In this document: one piece after another, positions 1 through 10,742 of the stretch
How positions within the stretch are numbered: position 1 is the stretch's first letter
Layout: every line of letters starts with the position of its first letter
Assembly: GCF_002234675.1 (NCBI RefSeq)
Contig: NC_019867.2
Coordinates: 28,199,166 to 28,263,165, forward strand
DNA: 64,000 nt
DNA from: Oryzias latipes
Lineage: Eukaryota; Chordata; Actinopteri; Beloniformes; Adrianichthyidae
Reading direction: 5' to 3'
The notes under the pieces: generated by a model
The model's database searches: none
Told to the model about the DNA's origin: nothing
What the model saw: only the letters and a program-made list of their open reading frames with translations
Program-made: the position numbers and the translations under genes

Positions 1-549
1 AGCCCAACCAGGAGAGCAGCCCCCCCGCCGCGCCGGGAGAACCCAACGCAGGGCCCCACCGGAGAAGGACGCCCACAGCCCCAGACGAGCACCCCACCAC
101 CACCCAGGAGTTCCGGGCATCCCCCCGCCCCAACCCCAGGTACGAGCCAGGACCCCCCAAGGGAGACCCACTCCGCACTCCAGGCAGCCATCCGCCCGGC
201 CCACGGTTGGTCCAGGGAGGAGCGAGGCAGGGGCCCGCCGCCCCCGCCCAGGAAGGGGGAACCCCGGGGAAAAGAGGGCCCACAAGGGGTGTTGTAAATA
301 TGGCCCGACCAGGCTCGGCCACAGTTGGAAATTTGGCGGGGCCCAGCACTCAGGAGCAAGGACCAGAACCCACCCCCCAGGGACACGAACACCCCCGGCT
401 CAGATGTAATGTGAACCCCCCCACCGCGCGGAGAGAGCACCGCCGGGCCCAGGAAGCCGGCACCCCGGGGACACAGCCGCCGTTGCAAAGGGGCCCGTAC
501 CCCCCACCAGGGAAGAGGCAGGGGACAGATGGACCCAGGTCCCACCTTC

Positions 550-640
550 CTTGCAAAATGTGTGTGCGTGTATGTGTGTTTGAGAGAGTGTGTGTGTGCA
601 TGTGTGTGTGTTTATGTTGGGATGTATATATTGAGGGGGG
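550..640. repeat. Degenerate (TG)n microsatellite
   Basis: An imperfect TGTG/TGCG/TATG dinucleotide tract lies inside the G-rich region. It gives rise to cysteine/valine-rich spurious reading frames. Confidence 0.7.
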
Positions 641-657
641 AGGGGTGTGTGTACTAA

Positions 658-876
658 GGGGGGTGCGGTTAAAATTGGCAGGTAGGGCACTAAGGGGACA
701 TCTCCTGATTACTCACAGTGACGTCCCCTCACCCTCCCCACCAAGGGGCCCTAAATGTCTAAGGTGCGGTTAAAATTGGCGGGTAGGGTGCTAGGAGGAC
801 ATCTGCTGCTTGCTGGCAGTGATGTCCAAGCACCCCCCCTACCAAGGGCCCTACATGTCTAAGGTGCAAATAAAAC
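658..876. repeat. Two-copy tandem repeat, unit about 101 bp
   Basis: The unit beginning GGTGCGGTTAAAATTGGC (about 660) recurs at about 761, and a third partial start follows at about 862. Both units carry a GGACATCT motif and end with GGGCCCTA(A/C)ATGTCTAA. The copies differ by scattered substitutions, so the duplication is not very recent. Confidence 0.75.
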
Positions 877-1783
877 CGAAAGAGGGGGGGCCCACTCCAT
901 ACGGCAACCACAGGAGGGGGGCCACTGCCTAGTAAACCCCCCCCCCCAAGGCTCATCGCAGGCTAAGCCCCCCACCCCCTCACCCTATTATGAGGTTATA
1001 TGAGGAAGGGGGTAAGTTGGGGACAGATGATAGACTGTCCCCCGGTGGTCAAACAGCCCCCCCCCGCCCCCCCCCCCCCCAGCAAGGGGGCCAGGCCCAC
1101 CCAGCCCCGGGGCCCCACCCCCGGAGGCGCAGACACCCCAGGCCCAGCACCACCACCCCCACACAGAGAGAGGGGAGCCAGAAAGCGCCGCCCCCCCCCG
1201 GAGCAAGCCCAGGCCCCCACCCCCAAACGCCGGCCCTAGAAGAGCTCTGGTCAGGCCTCGACGGGACCGAGGCAGCCAACCGGCCGGGGAAACCGCCGAC
1301 GGCCTCAGGGGAGACCGCGACCCGTCAACCCCCCCTGCCCCGTACCAATAGTGCCCCCCCCCCTCCCCCAGAATGCCCCCCCACAAGACAGGGCCGACAA
1401 GACCCCCACCCCACCCCACCCCCAGACCCTGCAGCCGAAGCGGATGACACCCAGAGCGACCGGGGGCCCCAAGAGGGTTGTCCCGTCCCGCCCCAGAGCC
1501 AGGGAAGGGCCGATCCCAGCCCCAGGTGTAGACGGGAAGCCCATCCAGCGCCGCTGGGCCCCCCCCTCGAGCAGCGCCCTCCGCCAACCCCCCCCCAGCA
1601 CAGGCAAAGGGACCACCCCCCCAAGCCAAGCCAGACCACCACCCCGCCCCACCCAGGCGCCGGACCCGACCCCCCGACCAACGGAGCCCCCACCACCCCC
1701 GGCCAGGCACCGGAGGCCCCGACCCCCACCCCGGCCCATGGCAGAAGGGCAAGGAGCAGCGACGACCATGTCCCCCCCACCCC

Positions 1784-4700
1784 CTAAGTCACGGAGTTAG
1801 CTATGGGAGACCAGAGAGACCGAATTCTTTCAAAGTTACTTGAACTTTGGGCTGACATTTTTTCCAAGCTGATATGATCAAGCAGCAGATTTCTGTGTTG
1901 ACTTATATTTATATTTTTTTTGCTTTTCCAATTTATTAAAATAGTTTTTTTAGCAATGCAAAGAGTTATGAAAATGATAGAGCCTAAAGGCCTGTTCACA
2001 CCGGGACGAATTTCGCCGGCGATTTTCGCCGACGTTTAACGCCTCGTGACTAAACAAAGGGCACCAACGAGAGTGTGCACGCCGACGCGAAAAAACGCCA
2101 CGCGTTAAAGCGTCAAAAAAAAAAAACGCCTCGGGTTCGTTTTTTTTTTTCGACGCGTCGCATCGAAATCTACTCGACCAATGAGAATGGCGCTTTTGCT
2201 CACGTGTCTGGAGCTTCTGAAGTTACAGTAAAACACAACTTGGGGGCGCTCAAACACAAAACTGCCTTGCTGAGCACACATACCAGCGAAGAAGATAGAC
2301 GCCAAGTAGCGTCTACACAGCCGCGAAGCAATAATGACGGATATTCTAAAATATGCCCGAACCAAGCACCAGTTGGAGCTACTTGTGCTTGAAATATTCA
2401 TGTTTTCTTTGTTTGATTATGACAAGCGTGTAAATACTTGCTCTCTTCTTCTGAGTGAAAAGCGACTTTAAGAAGTGTAAAGTTGCGCAGCGCCACCTTG
2501 TGTACAGGAGTATTTCTGTTTTACATTAAGCGCCATCTAATGTCAGGGAATGAAATTGCATGTTCACTCCACTCATCGTCAGCGAAAATCGCCTGGGTGT
2601 GAACACAAAAAACGTGGCGAAAAACGCTGGCGAATAACGCCTGGCGAATATTCGTCCCGGTGTGTATGGGCCTTAATCCTCCTTCTACATCGATGGAATT
2701 CATGTCAGCAAGCACACAAAGTGACGGTGAAGCTGTGATTGAAACCTTAAGCCAGACTGATAGATCGGCACATACCTGCTGCCAGAGAGCCTGGACAGGC
2801 GTGCAGAACCATAGTGCATGCATGTAATTGTCGGGTAGATTACTGTCACAGTGCTGACAAATGTCTGAGTTACTGAGACCCATCTTGAACATCCTCTGTC
2901 CAGTGTAGTAAATTCTGTGAAGAGTTTTGAAATGGATTAGCTGCAGATTTGGACTTTTTGTCATTTTAAAGGTGTTTAGACAAAGTTCTGACCAAAAACT
3001 TTCATCTGTGCTGATGCTCAAATCCGCATCCCATTTTGTTGTCGGAAGTGAAATATTGTTATCTAAATTACATAAAAGTTTGTATATTTTGGAGAGAGTT
3101 TTATTCATTGAGAAATTGATCAGAGTGGTAACTACATCTGGTAGCTTTAAATCGTTGTCTCTGTATTTAAACTTTTTAGTAATAATTGATTTAAGTTGCT
3201 GATATTCCAAGAAGTTATATATTCCATGTTTGTCTTGAAGTTCCTGGGGAGTTATGAATCTTCTATCAATAATTATGTGCTCTAGTTGTTTTATGCCCCC
3301 TGCTTGCCAAGCTGGGAAGTGGATAATTTTTTTGTTTATGAGGATGTCTGGGTTGTTCCAGATGGGTGTCATTTTGCACGGTTGAATTGATGATTTTGAT
3401 ATTTTGAGAAATTCCCACCAGGCTGTTAAAGTGGCATTTATATTAATACTTTTGAAACAATCCTGTTTTATTAACTATTTGACTAATAAATGGAAGATCT
3501 GACAGGTTGATCTTTCCACATAACGCCTGTTCCAAGTCTAACCATGAGTTGGTTTCTGGATTATTTTTTAACCATTTTAAGATGTGTTGTAATCTATTTG
3601 CAAGAAAGTAATTGTGGAAGTTAGGTAATTCTAATCCTCCACAGCTTTTTGCAGATTTTAAAGTTTTTAGACTAATTCTTGCAGGTTTATTGTTCCATAG
3701 AAAGCTTGATATGGATGAGTCTAATATTTTGAACCATTTTAATGGCGGTTGTGTGGGAATCATTGAGAAGAGATAATTAACTTTGGGTAAGATTTTCATT
3801 TTAACCGTGGCTACCTTGCCCATAAGGGACAAAGGCAGGTTGGTCCAGCGTGTTAGATCGTCCTGTATGTTTTTCAGTAATGGGGTGTAGTTTAGCTGCA
3901 CCAGTTCTGATATTTTGGGGGAAAAATAAATACCTAGATATTTTATATTGCCTGATTTAACTGGTATTGTGAGTCCTTGCTCCGCATTACTGTTCAGTGG
4001 TAATAAAACAGATTTATTCCAATTAATGGAATAGTCTGATATAGAAGAGAATTCATTAATGATTGTTGCCGTTTCATTTACAGAATGTATATTACTTAAA
4101 AACAGTAATATGTCATCTGCATAGAGACTAATTTTATGATGGCTGTGTTTGGTTTTAATTCCTTTAATACTCTCATTCTGTCTTATTGCTGCAGCTAGAG
4201 GCTCAATAAATATTGCAAAAAGAGAGGGGGAGAGTGGGCAACCCTGTCTAGTTCCTCTTCCAAGAAAAAACCTGTTGGAAGTCTGTTTATTAGTTCTAAC
4301 TGATGCATTGGGGTTGTGATATAATATTTTGATCCAATTGATGAATGATTCTCCAAACCCAAACTTATGGAGGGCAGCAATGAGGAACTTCCAATTTACT
4401 CTATCAAAGGCTTTTTCAGCATCCAGTGATAGTATAGTCATTTCCTGGTTTTTGATGGTGGCAAAGTCTATTATGTTAACGAGTCTGCGGACATTGTCAT
4501 CCGAGTGTCTGCCTTTGATGAATCCAGTTTGATCAAAGTCAATTATGTGAGGAGTGACTTTTTCTATTCTCTGTGCTAGTGCTTTGCAGATAATTTTTAC
4601 ATCTGCATTAATTAAAGAAATGGGGCGATAGCTTGATGGACTCGTGGGGTCTTTGTCTGGTTTTAGAAGAAGGATAATGTTGGCAGAGTTCATGTTAGGT

Positions 4701-6217
4701 GGTAGAGATTGGCTTTCATTGATAAATTTTACCGTTTTATAAAACGTTGGTGCCAGTTGTTCCCAGAATTCCTTATAAAACTCTGCCGGAAAGCCGTCAG
4801 GCCCTGGTGCTTTACCATTAGGCATAAGTAACAGAGCTTCATGAAGCTCAGACAACGAGAGCGGAGAGTCTAAATTTGTGATTTGATCTTCGTTTAACTT
4901 GGGCAGGTTTATATTGTTGAGAAATGAGTTGATGCTTTGTTCTGATGGATTGATCTGTGGAGTGTATAAGTTTTGATAAAAGTCTTTAAACGCATTATTA
5001 ATTTTTACCGGGTCATGGGTGACATTCCCTGTTTGGTCCATAATCGAAGTGATTGTTGATTTTTCTTTATTAATTTTAAGCTGATTAGCTAGAAATTTGC
5101 CAGATTTATTTGAGTTTTCATATCTTTCCAGTCGAAGCCTTTGTATCTGGAATTGTGTTTGTTTATTGATGATGTCATTTAACTGCAGCTTTAAATTTTT
5201 CAGGTCCCCCAGTATGTGTTCCTGTCCAGAAGCAGCATAAGCAGTCTCCAGAGTTTTTATTTTATTTTCTAATTCTAATAAATCTGCTTTCTCTTTGCGT
5301 TTTTTATGCGTTGAATAAGAAATGATTTTCCCTCTCATGACTGCCTTTGCTGCTTCCCAAAGAATACTTGGTGATATTTCAGAAGTATCGTTGAATTCTA
5401 AGAAGGTTGCCCACTCTTTTTTAAAGAATTCAATAAATTCCTGGTCTTTTAACAGAGACGTATTAAACCTCCAGGTTGAACCCGAGGGTCTGGGTACTTC
5501 CCTTGAAATAGTAACAGAAACTGGTGCATGGTCACTGATAATAATTGGATGAATGTTGGAACTTTTAATTTCTTTCAAAAGGGAGTTACTGACTAATAAA
5601 TAATCTAAACGAGATTGTGAATGGTGAACTGGAGAAAAAAAGGTGAACCCCTTAGTGCTTGGATGACATGAGCGCCACGCGTCGCAGAGACCCAGATCAT
5701 TCATGTACTGCTTTAGAATACTTGCAGACTGCCATGTACGCTGGTTTGCTGCTGTGCTGAGTCTGTCAAGTTCGGGGTCCAAAACAAGGTTGACGTCTCC
5801 TCCTATAATGATTGTGGAGTCAGAGTGAACTGAGAGTGAGGTGAAGAATCTGTGAAAGAAGGAAGAGTCGTCAAAATTAGGACCGTATACACTCGCTATA
5901 CAAAAGTCCTTGTTCTGAATGGATATATTAATGATTACAAATCTGCCTTCTGGGTCAGTAACTGTATCCTTATGAGTAAATGTAACATTTTTATTAATCA
6001 AAACTGCAACCCCTCTTTGTTTGGAGTTGAAACTGGCAGAATACATAGCTGGATACTGGGAACAGCACAGGAGATGACCAGCTGATAAAGATAAATGGGT
6101 CTCCTGCAGCAGAGCTATATCTGCTTTAAGATCATTCAGGTGATTTAACACTTTCAATCTCTTTGGCCCAGAACCAAGTCCACGCACATTCCAGCTAACG
6201 ATGTTAAGACTGTTCAT
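1784..6217 (-). pseudogene. L1 ORF2 (endonuclease-reverse transcriptase), disrupted
   Basis: The N-terminus (from 6217) is an APE-type endonuclease: SWNVRGLGS, LLQETHLS, YGPNFDD, GGDVNLVLDPELDR, SRLDYLLVS and SDHAPVSV are all present. The reverse transcriptase follows, with SLDAEKAFDRVNW, GTRQGCPLSPSLF and the catalytic YADD near 4105-4120. The frame stops at 3443 but continues in another frame from about 3470 down to 2677, including a CQHC...HALWFC zinc-knuckle-like motif. A TTTT run at 3466-3469 (AAAA on the coding strand) is one base too long and explains the shift. The frame is then split by a MITE (1988-2673) and resumes in phase at 1987, ending at 1784. Without the MITE the ORF would be about 1,247 codons, the usual L1 ORF2 size. 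All catalytic motifs I checked are intact. Confidence 0.9.
1988..2673. mobile_element. PIF/Harbinger-like MITE inserted in L1 ORF2
   Basis: The left end AGGCCTGTTCACACCGGGAC and the right end (reverse complement AGGCCCATACACACCGGGAC) form terminal inverted repeats that continue through CGAATTTCGCC/CGAATATTCGCC. Both ends are flanked by TAA (1985-1987 and 2674-2676). Removing one TAA plus the element rejoins ORF2 in frame. A 3-bp TAA/TTA duplication is the hallmark of PIF/Harbinger elements. The interior contains no recognisable transposase, so it is non-autonomous. Confidence 0.82.
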
Positions 6218-6737
6218 AGCTGTTCTAACCGGGAGAGTGCAAGGCTAAATAGTGCGTGTGCCCGTCCGTGTGCGCGTGCACGCTGTGCGTTCCTGCTACA
6301 CTGACAAGCGCTGTGCGTTGTGGGTGAACGTGTCTTGGCTATGAGCTGCATGTTACGTGCGTCCTGTGTGAGCCTAAGTGAGGTTTTTGCAGTTTATCAA
6401 CGTGTGTGTGCGGGATCGCGTGTGCATGCTCTTATGCGCGCTAGTATGCGCGCGCGCCCGTTCCGTGCATAAATAAATACTCACCGTGGTTGCGTTGACT
6501 TTACCTGATTCACATATGAGGACATGGGAAGGGGGGGGGACAAGAGAAAAGAGAGAGGGAAAGAGAAAGAACAAAAAACAAAAAGAACGAAACAACAGAA
6601 ACATGAATGTGAGAGAAAGAAAAAACACTTTTCCTGAGAGGTCTGGATTATTGATGATCCGATTATTTCCTATTTAATTAAATAAGTTTGCGGGTTTCTT
6701 CTGGGCAGCGCAGATGTCAGTGCGCCTCTGAAAGCCT

Positions 6738-7505
6738 TCAGCACAGCCAGGGTGTTACCTCTGGGTCCCGGAACAGCTTGCCATTCACAAAAAGTTTATC
6801 AACGGCAACCACCGCACGGGCTCCAGCAGACAGGTGCTTCCTCCTCAGCGGGAAGAGGATTTTCCGCCGGCGGAGGATCTCGCCTGGAAACTGATCATTC
6901 ACGCTGTAATGTGTGTCTTTCAGCTCTCGCCCTCTGCTTTTTACCTGCTCCTTTTGTTTATAATGTTCAAATTTAGCAACAATAGGACGGGGACGCTGAT
7001 TGTCCGGCCTTTTTCCTCCGAGCCGGTGAACCCTGTGGAAGGAGATCTTCTGGACTTCTTCCTTGGGGAGTTTCAGGTGGACCTCTATAAAGGACTTAAC
7101 AATGTTCTCCGGGACTTCCCCTGCCTCTTCTGGAATCCCTGCGAACACTAGATTGTCCCTCATGCTCCTCGCCTGAAGATCCAGGAGGGTTTCCTTGATG
7201 GATCCGTTTTCCTCAGAGAGACGGGCGGTGTCGTGGCCCAAGGTCTTCACGGTCTCTCTGAGGGCCTGGTTCTCCGCTGCGAGCTCCTGCACCTGCTGTT
7301 GGCTGAACTCCAGAGACTCTCGCAGACCTTGGAATTCCTTATGGAGGATCTCCAGCAGATTTAAACGGCAATCAAGGCTGGAGAGCCTTTTATCAATTGA
7401 ATCCAGGATATCACTCATGTTGCTGCCTGGGGAGGAGGCAGCCCCCGGGGAGTCTTCGGGACGGTTGCGTTTGGTGGACGGAGTGGCGGTGTTGGATTTC
7501 TTCAT
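6738..7505 (-). CDS. L1 ORF1 protein (coiled-coil RNA-binding)
   Basis: The 255-residue protein has a basic Ser/Pro-rich N-terminus, a long heptad-like coiled coil (about residues 30-110; LSSLDCRLNLLEILH, QQVQELAAENQAL, LSEENGSIKETL) and a C-terminal RRM-like block with DNLVFAGIPEE, HRVHRLGG and RPIVAKFEHY. This matches the L1 ORF1 (transposase_22) plan: trimerising RNA chaperone that coats the element's RNA. It lies about 520 nt upstream of ORF2. The frame stays open upstream of the first Met for about 30 codons, including a repeated Asp-Leu-Glu stretch, but has no AUG there. No stop or frameshift is seen. Confidence 0.88.
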   Translation of the reverse strand: MKKSNTATPSTKRNRPEDSPGAASSPGSNMSDILDSIDKRLSSLDCRLNLLEILHKEFQGLRESLEFSQQQVQELAAENQALRETVKTLGHDTARLSEENGSIKETLLDLQARSMRDNLVFAGIPEEAGEVPENIVKSFIEVHLKLPKEEVQKISFHRVHRLGGKRPDNQRPRPIVAKFEHYKQKEQVKSRGRELKDTHYSVNDQFPGEILRRRKILFPLRRKHLSAGARAVVAVDKLFVNGKLFRDPEVTPWLC

Positions 7506-7750
7506 GAGGCAGGTATTGAAACACTCGTCGATGTAATTCTCCAGATCCTCCAGGTCCTCCAGGTCATCCAGGCTGGCAAATGCTTGACAAACTTTTTCAG
7601 ATTTTTATTTTTTAAACTTTCTGGATTATTTAAATATGGCGGTGTAATTAAATAAATCAAAAATGTTTGTTCACAACTTACGCGCCGCCAAGTAAACTCA
7701 CCACACTCCTCTCGTCGGCTCTCGCGATACTACAGCATCACGTGCTCTAC
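7506..7750 (-). other. Putative L1 5' untranslated region
   Basis: This short stretch precedes ORF1 in the L1 direction. It includes an in-frame, AUG-less extension of ORF1 (7506-7600) and then AT-rich sequence. No internal promoter motif was recognised. The boundary with the neighbouring SINE-like fragment is uncertain. Confidence 0.4.
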
Positions 7751-7955
7751 CACCTCCTACCCTGCTACTGTTGGCTGAAGGCAGGGTACACCCTGGACAG
7801 TTTGCCAATCCATCTAAGTCATTTGTTCCTGTTAGGAGCAGAAAACACAAAATAAACTGGACAGCACTTGTCATGGATAAGAAGAAGATGAAGAAGAAGA
7901 AGAGAAGAAGAAGGTGAAGAAGAGCGCTAACCACTGAACCACCGTGCAGCCATAT
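7748..7955 (-). repeat. SINE-like repeat fragment
   Basis: The sequence contains a degraded 'GGGTACACCCTGGACAG' block and ends in 'AGCGCTAACCACTGAACCACC', the reverse complement of the conserved head of a common fish tRNA-SINE-like family seen in cleaner copies at 27915 and 31087. An AAG-rich simple repeat (7875-7922) replaces the middle. Confidence 0.55.
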
Positions 7956-10200
7956 TCAGTTCCGTTTTATTTATATAGCCAAATATTACAATAGTTGCCT
8001 CCAGCTAGTTTGACGCCATGACGCACTGGATGGTGTCCAGCCACACCCTCAATAACTCAAAGCCTGCATACATACAAACACAAGGACAGAATATCATTTA
8101 TTTTACTTTTACTTAATCATAAGTAAAATACAATTTTAGAGTTGAATTCACAATTAAGATATGTACGTAATTTTACACTTAACACGCATGAGTTTGTGTT
8201 TTCTTTGTGAAGGCTGGCTTCTGGTAAAAATTCCCACATTTTTCTGTTTTTTTCTTGAGCTGAATACAACCCTGTCATGAATTATGAACTAATATTCTGG
8301 TCGTTTCCGTTGGCTTCATGAATAAACATCAATGGAAACTAAAGAACATATTCTTCTGTTTTTGTGCTTAAGTGTCATAAAACTGAACAAAAAAAGACAA
8401 ACAATTGTGGACTCACAAACACACGTGTTTCACACATGCAAACTAAATGTTTCACACATACACAATGTTTCTCACAACTGTGCACACTGTCCTTCACAAA
8501 AACACCAATAAATGTTTAAGAAATTTACAATAAATGTTTCAGAAATTCACAACAGATGCTTCTCAAACATAATTTTTAGGTGCACTTGTAATGTGAACTC
8601 ACAGATGATGCAAATTGCAGAATGTGCATTGACAAACCCCCCCTCATTTGTGAATGTCCCCACATTTCTGAGGGAAATTCCTGCGGTCAATTTTGAGACT
8701 CTCCTGATGCTGCAGACCAACTAATGTCATCATTGGCTAATGAATCTGTTAATCAAACTCATCAGCAAAGCAGGCGTTTTCGCTTTCAGCCAATGGAACT
8801 ATGGGCAGCACACAGATGGGTTTAGACTATTATTTCAGACATTAAATAAGTTTACTTTAAATCGTCAAAAATTTAATTTGGCAAGGACCCACAGTCAGAA
8901 TTATTTTTAATTATTTCAATTTTACTGGATGAATATTAAGAAAGGACGATTAAGCCAGACAATGCTTTGATCTGCCAAAAAGTTTATTTTTTATCTTCTT
9001 TACCATGTACATCAGATTTTATTAGCTCTTTCAACGCTTGGAGACAGGCAGTCCTGCATTTTCCTAAATTCCTAAAGTTTTAAACTGAGTAAGTTTGTCA
9101 AATTAAGTTAATTAAATTCAGCTTTTTTTTTTAAATTAACCTTCGGGGGGCTTAACTATGTGTGCTAACATAAGTTAATAATATTTGATCGAATAAAAAT
9201 TTAAATAAAACGTTTTTTAGAATATAGCTCGCCATAAATAAAGAAGCAGCATTAAACAAGTTACCAATAGATTATAGAACTATAGAACCAATATATTATC
9301 CAGTAAAAAGATCATGATGATTTTTCCCTGACTGCTAAGTGCTCTTTCTGTTAAGCAGATGGAGAAAGAACCAAATATATTTTTGTTTTTTTGTCTTCAT
9401 ATTTTGGAATGATTTACAAACAAATCTCACAGGCATGAATAGAAAAAAGTATTATATTGTGCAAACATGAAATATTATGTATCATTGTTGACTTTGAGGT
9501 TAGTTGATTCTTTTCACCCCACATGCGTATGGTTAACTACTTTGTGTTTCCAAACTATTATTTAATACATTTCATAAAGAAATCTGCTTATATTTCAAAT
9601 CGCAGAAATTAAATTAAAAAAAATGCCATAAAACTGTCCATTTTCATAGAAGATCACTTGTTGTATGACAATCCCTAGCATTGTAGACTACAATTCTAAT
9701 TTCATTTTATTGAACTTATTTCATTCTTTTTTTCTGTTATATTTATGTGAACGTGTGTCTCTTCTTTTGAAGTTATGATGAAAAAATAAAATAAAAAAAT
9801 AAAACAGAAAAGGTTTGTGTTTCCCGTCTTCGGGTGACAAAGCTGACGACAACCCCAACCCTGGAAACCATACACGCATAGCAACACATATTATTAATTG
9901 TTGTCAAACAAGAATTTTTAGGAAAAAGTGTTTACAGTTTATAAAAAAAAAAAAAAAATTCATCCCCACTTTAATTTGAAATTTGAACAGATAAGTTTGG
10001 GCTTTCATAATAAAAATTTGGACTCGATTAAAAAAAACCTCATAATTAATCTTATTATTATATTTGGCAAAAATTATATTCATAAATGCAAATTCTCTTC
10101 GTATTCGATTTCCCCCCCATAATAATCAAACAAATTTAAATGTATCTCAGTACCATCTCTGAAAGCCTTGATCAGAAAGCTGTCTGTTTTATATGAGAGT
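7956..10200. other. AT-rich gene-free stretch
   Basis: This is more than 2.2 kb of AT-rich DNA with homopolymer runs and no splice-bounded coding signal or recognised repeat family. A short cluster of near-repeats based on TTCACA(C/A)A (8430-8560) is the only visible internal structure. Confidence 0.6.
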
Positions 10201-10320
10201 TGAAGCACCTTGAAAGTTTTTCTGTAAAATACATGTAAAATATGTGCTCCCCTGGCATATTTTAAGTTTATTTTGTGAAGTTGTGATTTGTACCGTACTT
10301 ACGTTGTGTACAATAAAGTT
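10201..10320 (+). repeat. 125-bp direct repeat, copy 1
   Basis: It shares with 10618-10742 the blocks GTAAAATACA(T/C)GTAA, GCTCCCCT(G/A)GCATATTT and a terminal GTACAATAAAGTT. The copies flank the putative ak8 promoter/first exon. The origin is unknown; the shared AATAAA-containing end suggests a duplicated 3' end of a transcript or element. Confidence 0.75.
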
Positions 10321-10339
10321 TTTTTTTTTTTTGAAACAG

Positions 10340-10354
10340 GGTAACATAGCAACC
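10340..10354 (+). promoter_or_regulatory. Candidate RFX X-box near ak8 5' end
   Basis: GGTAACATAGCAACC is close to the RFX consensus GTNRCC-N(0-3)-RGYAAC, with one mismatch in the left half. ak8 is a ciliary/flagellar gene in other vertebrates, and RFX sites are typical of ciliary gene promoters. The functional claim is inference. Confidence 0.35.
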
Positions 10355-10399
10355 GAGAAGTAAACTGGTTTGTCATCGGCCTGTCTGTCGCGCGCAGCA

Positions 10400-10479
10400 C
10401 GGCTGTAGCGGGGAAACTCTTTCTCTTTCATCCTGCCACATTCATCTCGATTCAAACGCAGATTTGAACTTTTAAAACG
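10400..10479 (+). other. Candidate non-coding first exon of ak8
   Basis: A small CG-containing patch (GTCGCGCGCAGCACGG, 10387-10402) precedes AAAACG|GTAAGT, a good splice donor at 10480. The exon carrying the ak8 start codon has a possible acceptor (CCTCAG, ending 11473) 11 bases before the ATG. Together these suggest a spliced 5' UTR. The transcription start is not determined. Confidence 0.35.
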
Positions 10480-10617
10480 GTAAGTTTAAAAGCGGAAGTG
10501 CAATTCAGGAAAAGGTTAGGTAGTATTAATTTGACGTTTTTGTTATTTATGCGACGTGCAACAATCAATGACGGGTTACAAGGATTTCTGCTGTTACAAC
10601 TATGTAATAATTTTGAA

Positions 10618-10742
10618 AGTTGTAGAACCTTTAATGTTTTTGTGTAAAATACACGTAATATGTATGCTCCCCTAGCATATTTGAGTTTTATTTTGTAAAA
10701 TTGTGTTTTGTACTGTACTTCCGTTTTGTACAATAAAGTTAA
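10618..10742 (+). repeat. 125-bp direct repeat, copy 2
   Basis: This is the second copy of the repeat at 10201-10320 in the same orientation, about 420 bp downstream. It differs by scattered substitutions and small indels and again ends in ACAATAAAGTT. Confidence 0.75.

Larger units (their letters stand above)
1..1783 (-). other. G-rich 3' region downstream of L1 ORF2
   Basis: Directly after the ORF2 stop codon, in the L1 reading direction, the sequence becomes extremely G-rich (C-rich on the plus strand), with many runs of 5 to 12 G. Long open frames on both strands here (for example 988-1787) are composition artefacts: proline/glycine/arginine only and no domain. By analogy with mammalian L1, whose 3' UTR carries a G-rich polypurine tract, this is most simply the L1 3' UTR. 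That is inference, because the element's end is not in the window. Confidence 0.5.
1..7750 (-). mobile_element. L1-clade non-LTR retrotransposon, near full length
   Basis: This is a LINE read on the minus strand. In its own 5'-to-3' order it has a short 5' region (about 7750-7506), ORF1 (7505-6738), an inter-ORF spacer of about 520 nt rich in GT/GC dinucleotides (6737-6218), ORF2 (6217-1784) and a very G-rich 3' region from 1783 off the left edge. The ORF1 coiled-coil protein followed by an endonuclease/reverse-transcriptase ORF2 is the L1 plan. The poly(A) tail and target-site duplication lie outside the window or are not recognisable. The 5' boundary near 7750 is approximate; it abuts a SINE-like fragment. 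A DNA-transposon MITE interrupts ORF2 at 1988-2673. Confidence 0.85.

Noticed and set aside
988-1800. Several overlapping open frames of 150-265 codons on both strands
   Set aside because: They come from C/G-homopolymer-rich DNA lacking stops; the products are only Pro, Gly, Arg and Ala with no domain.
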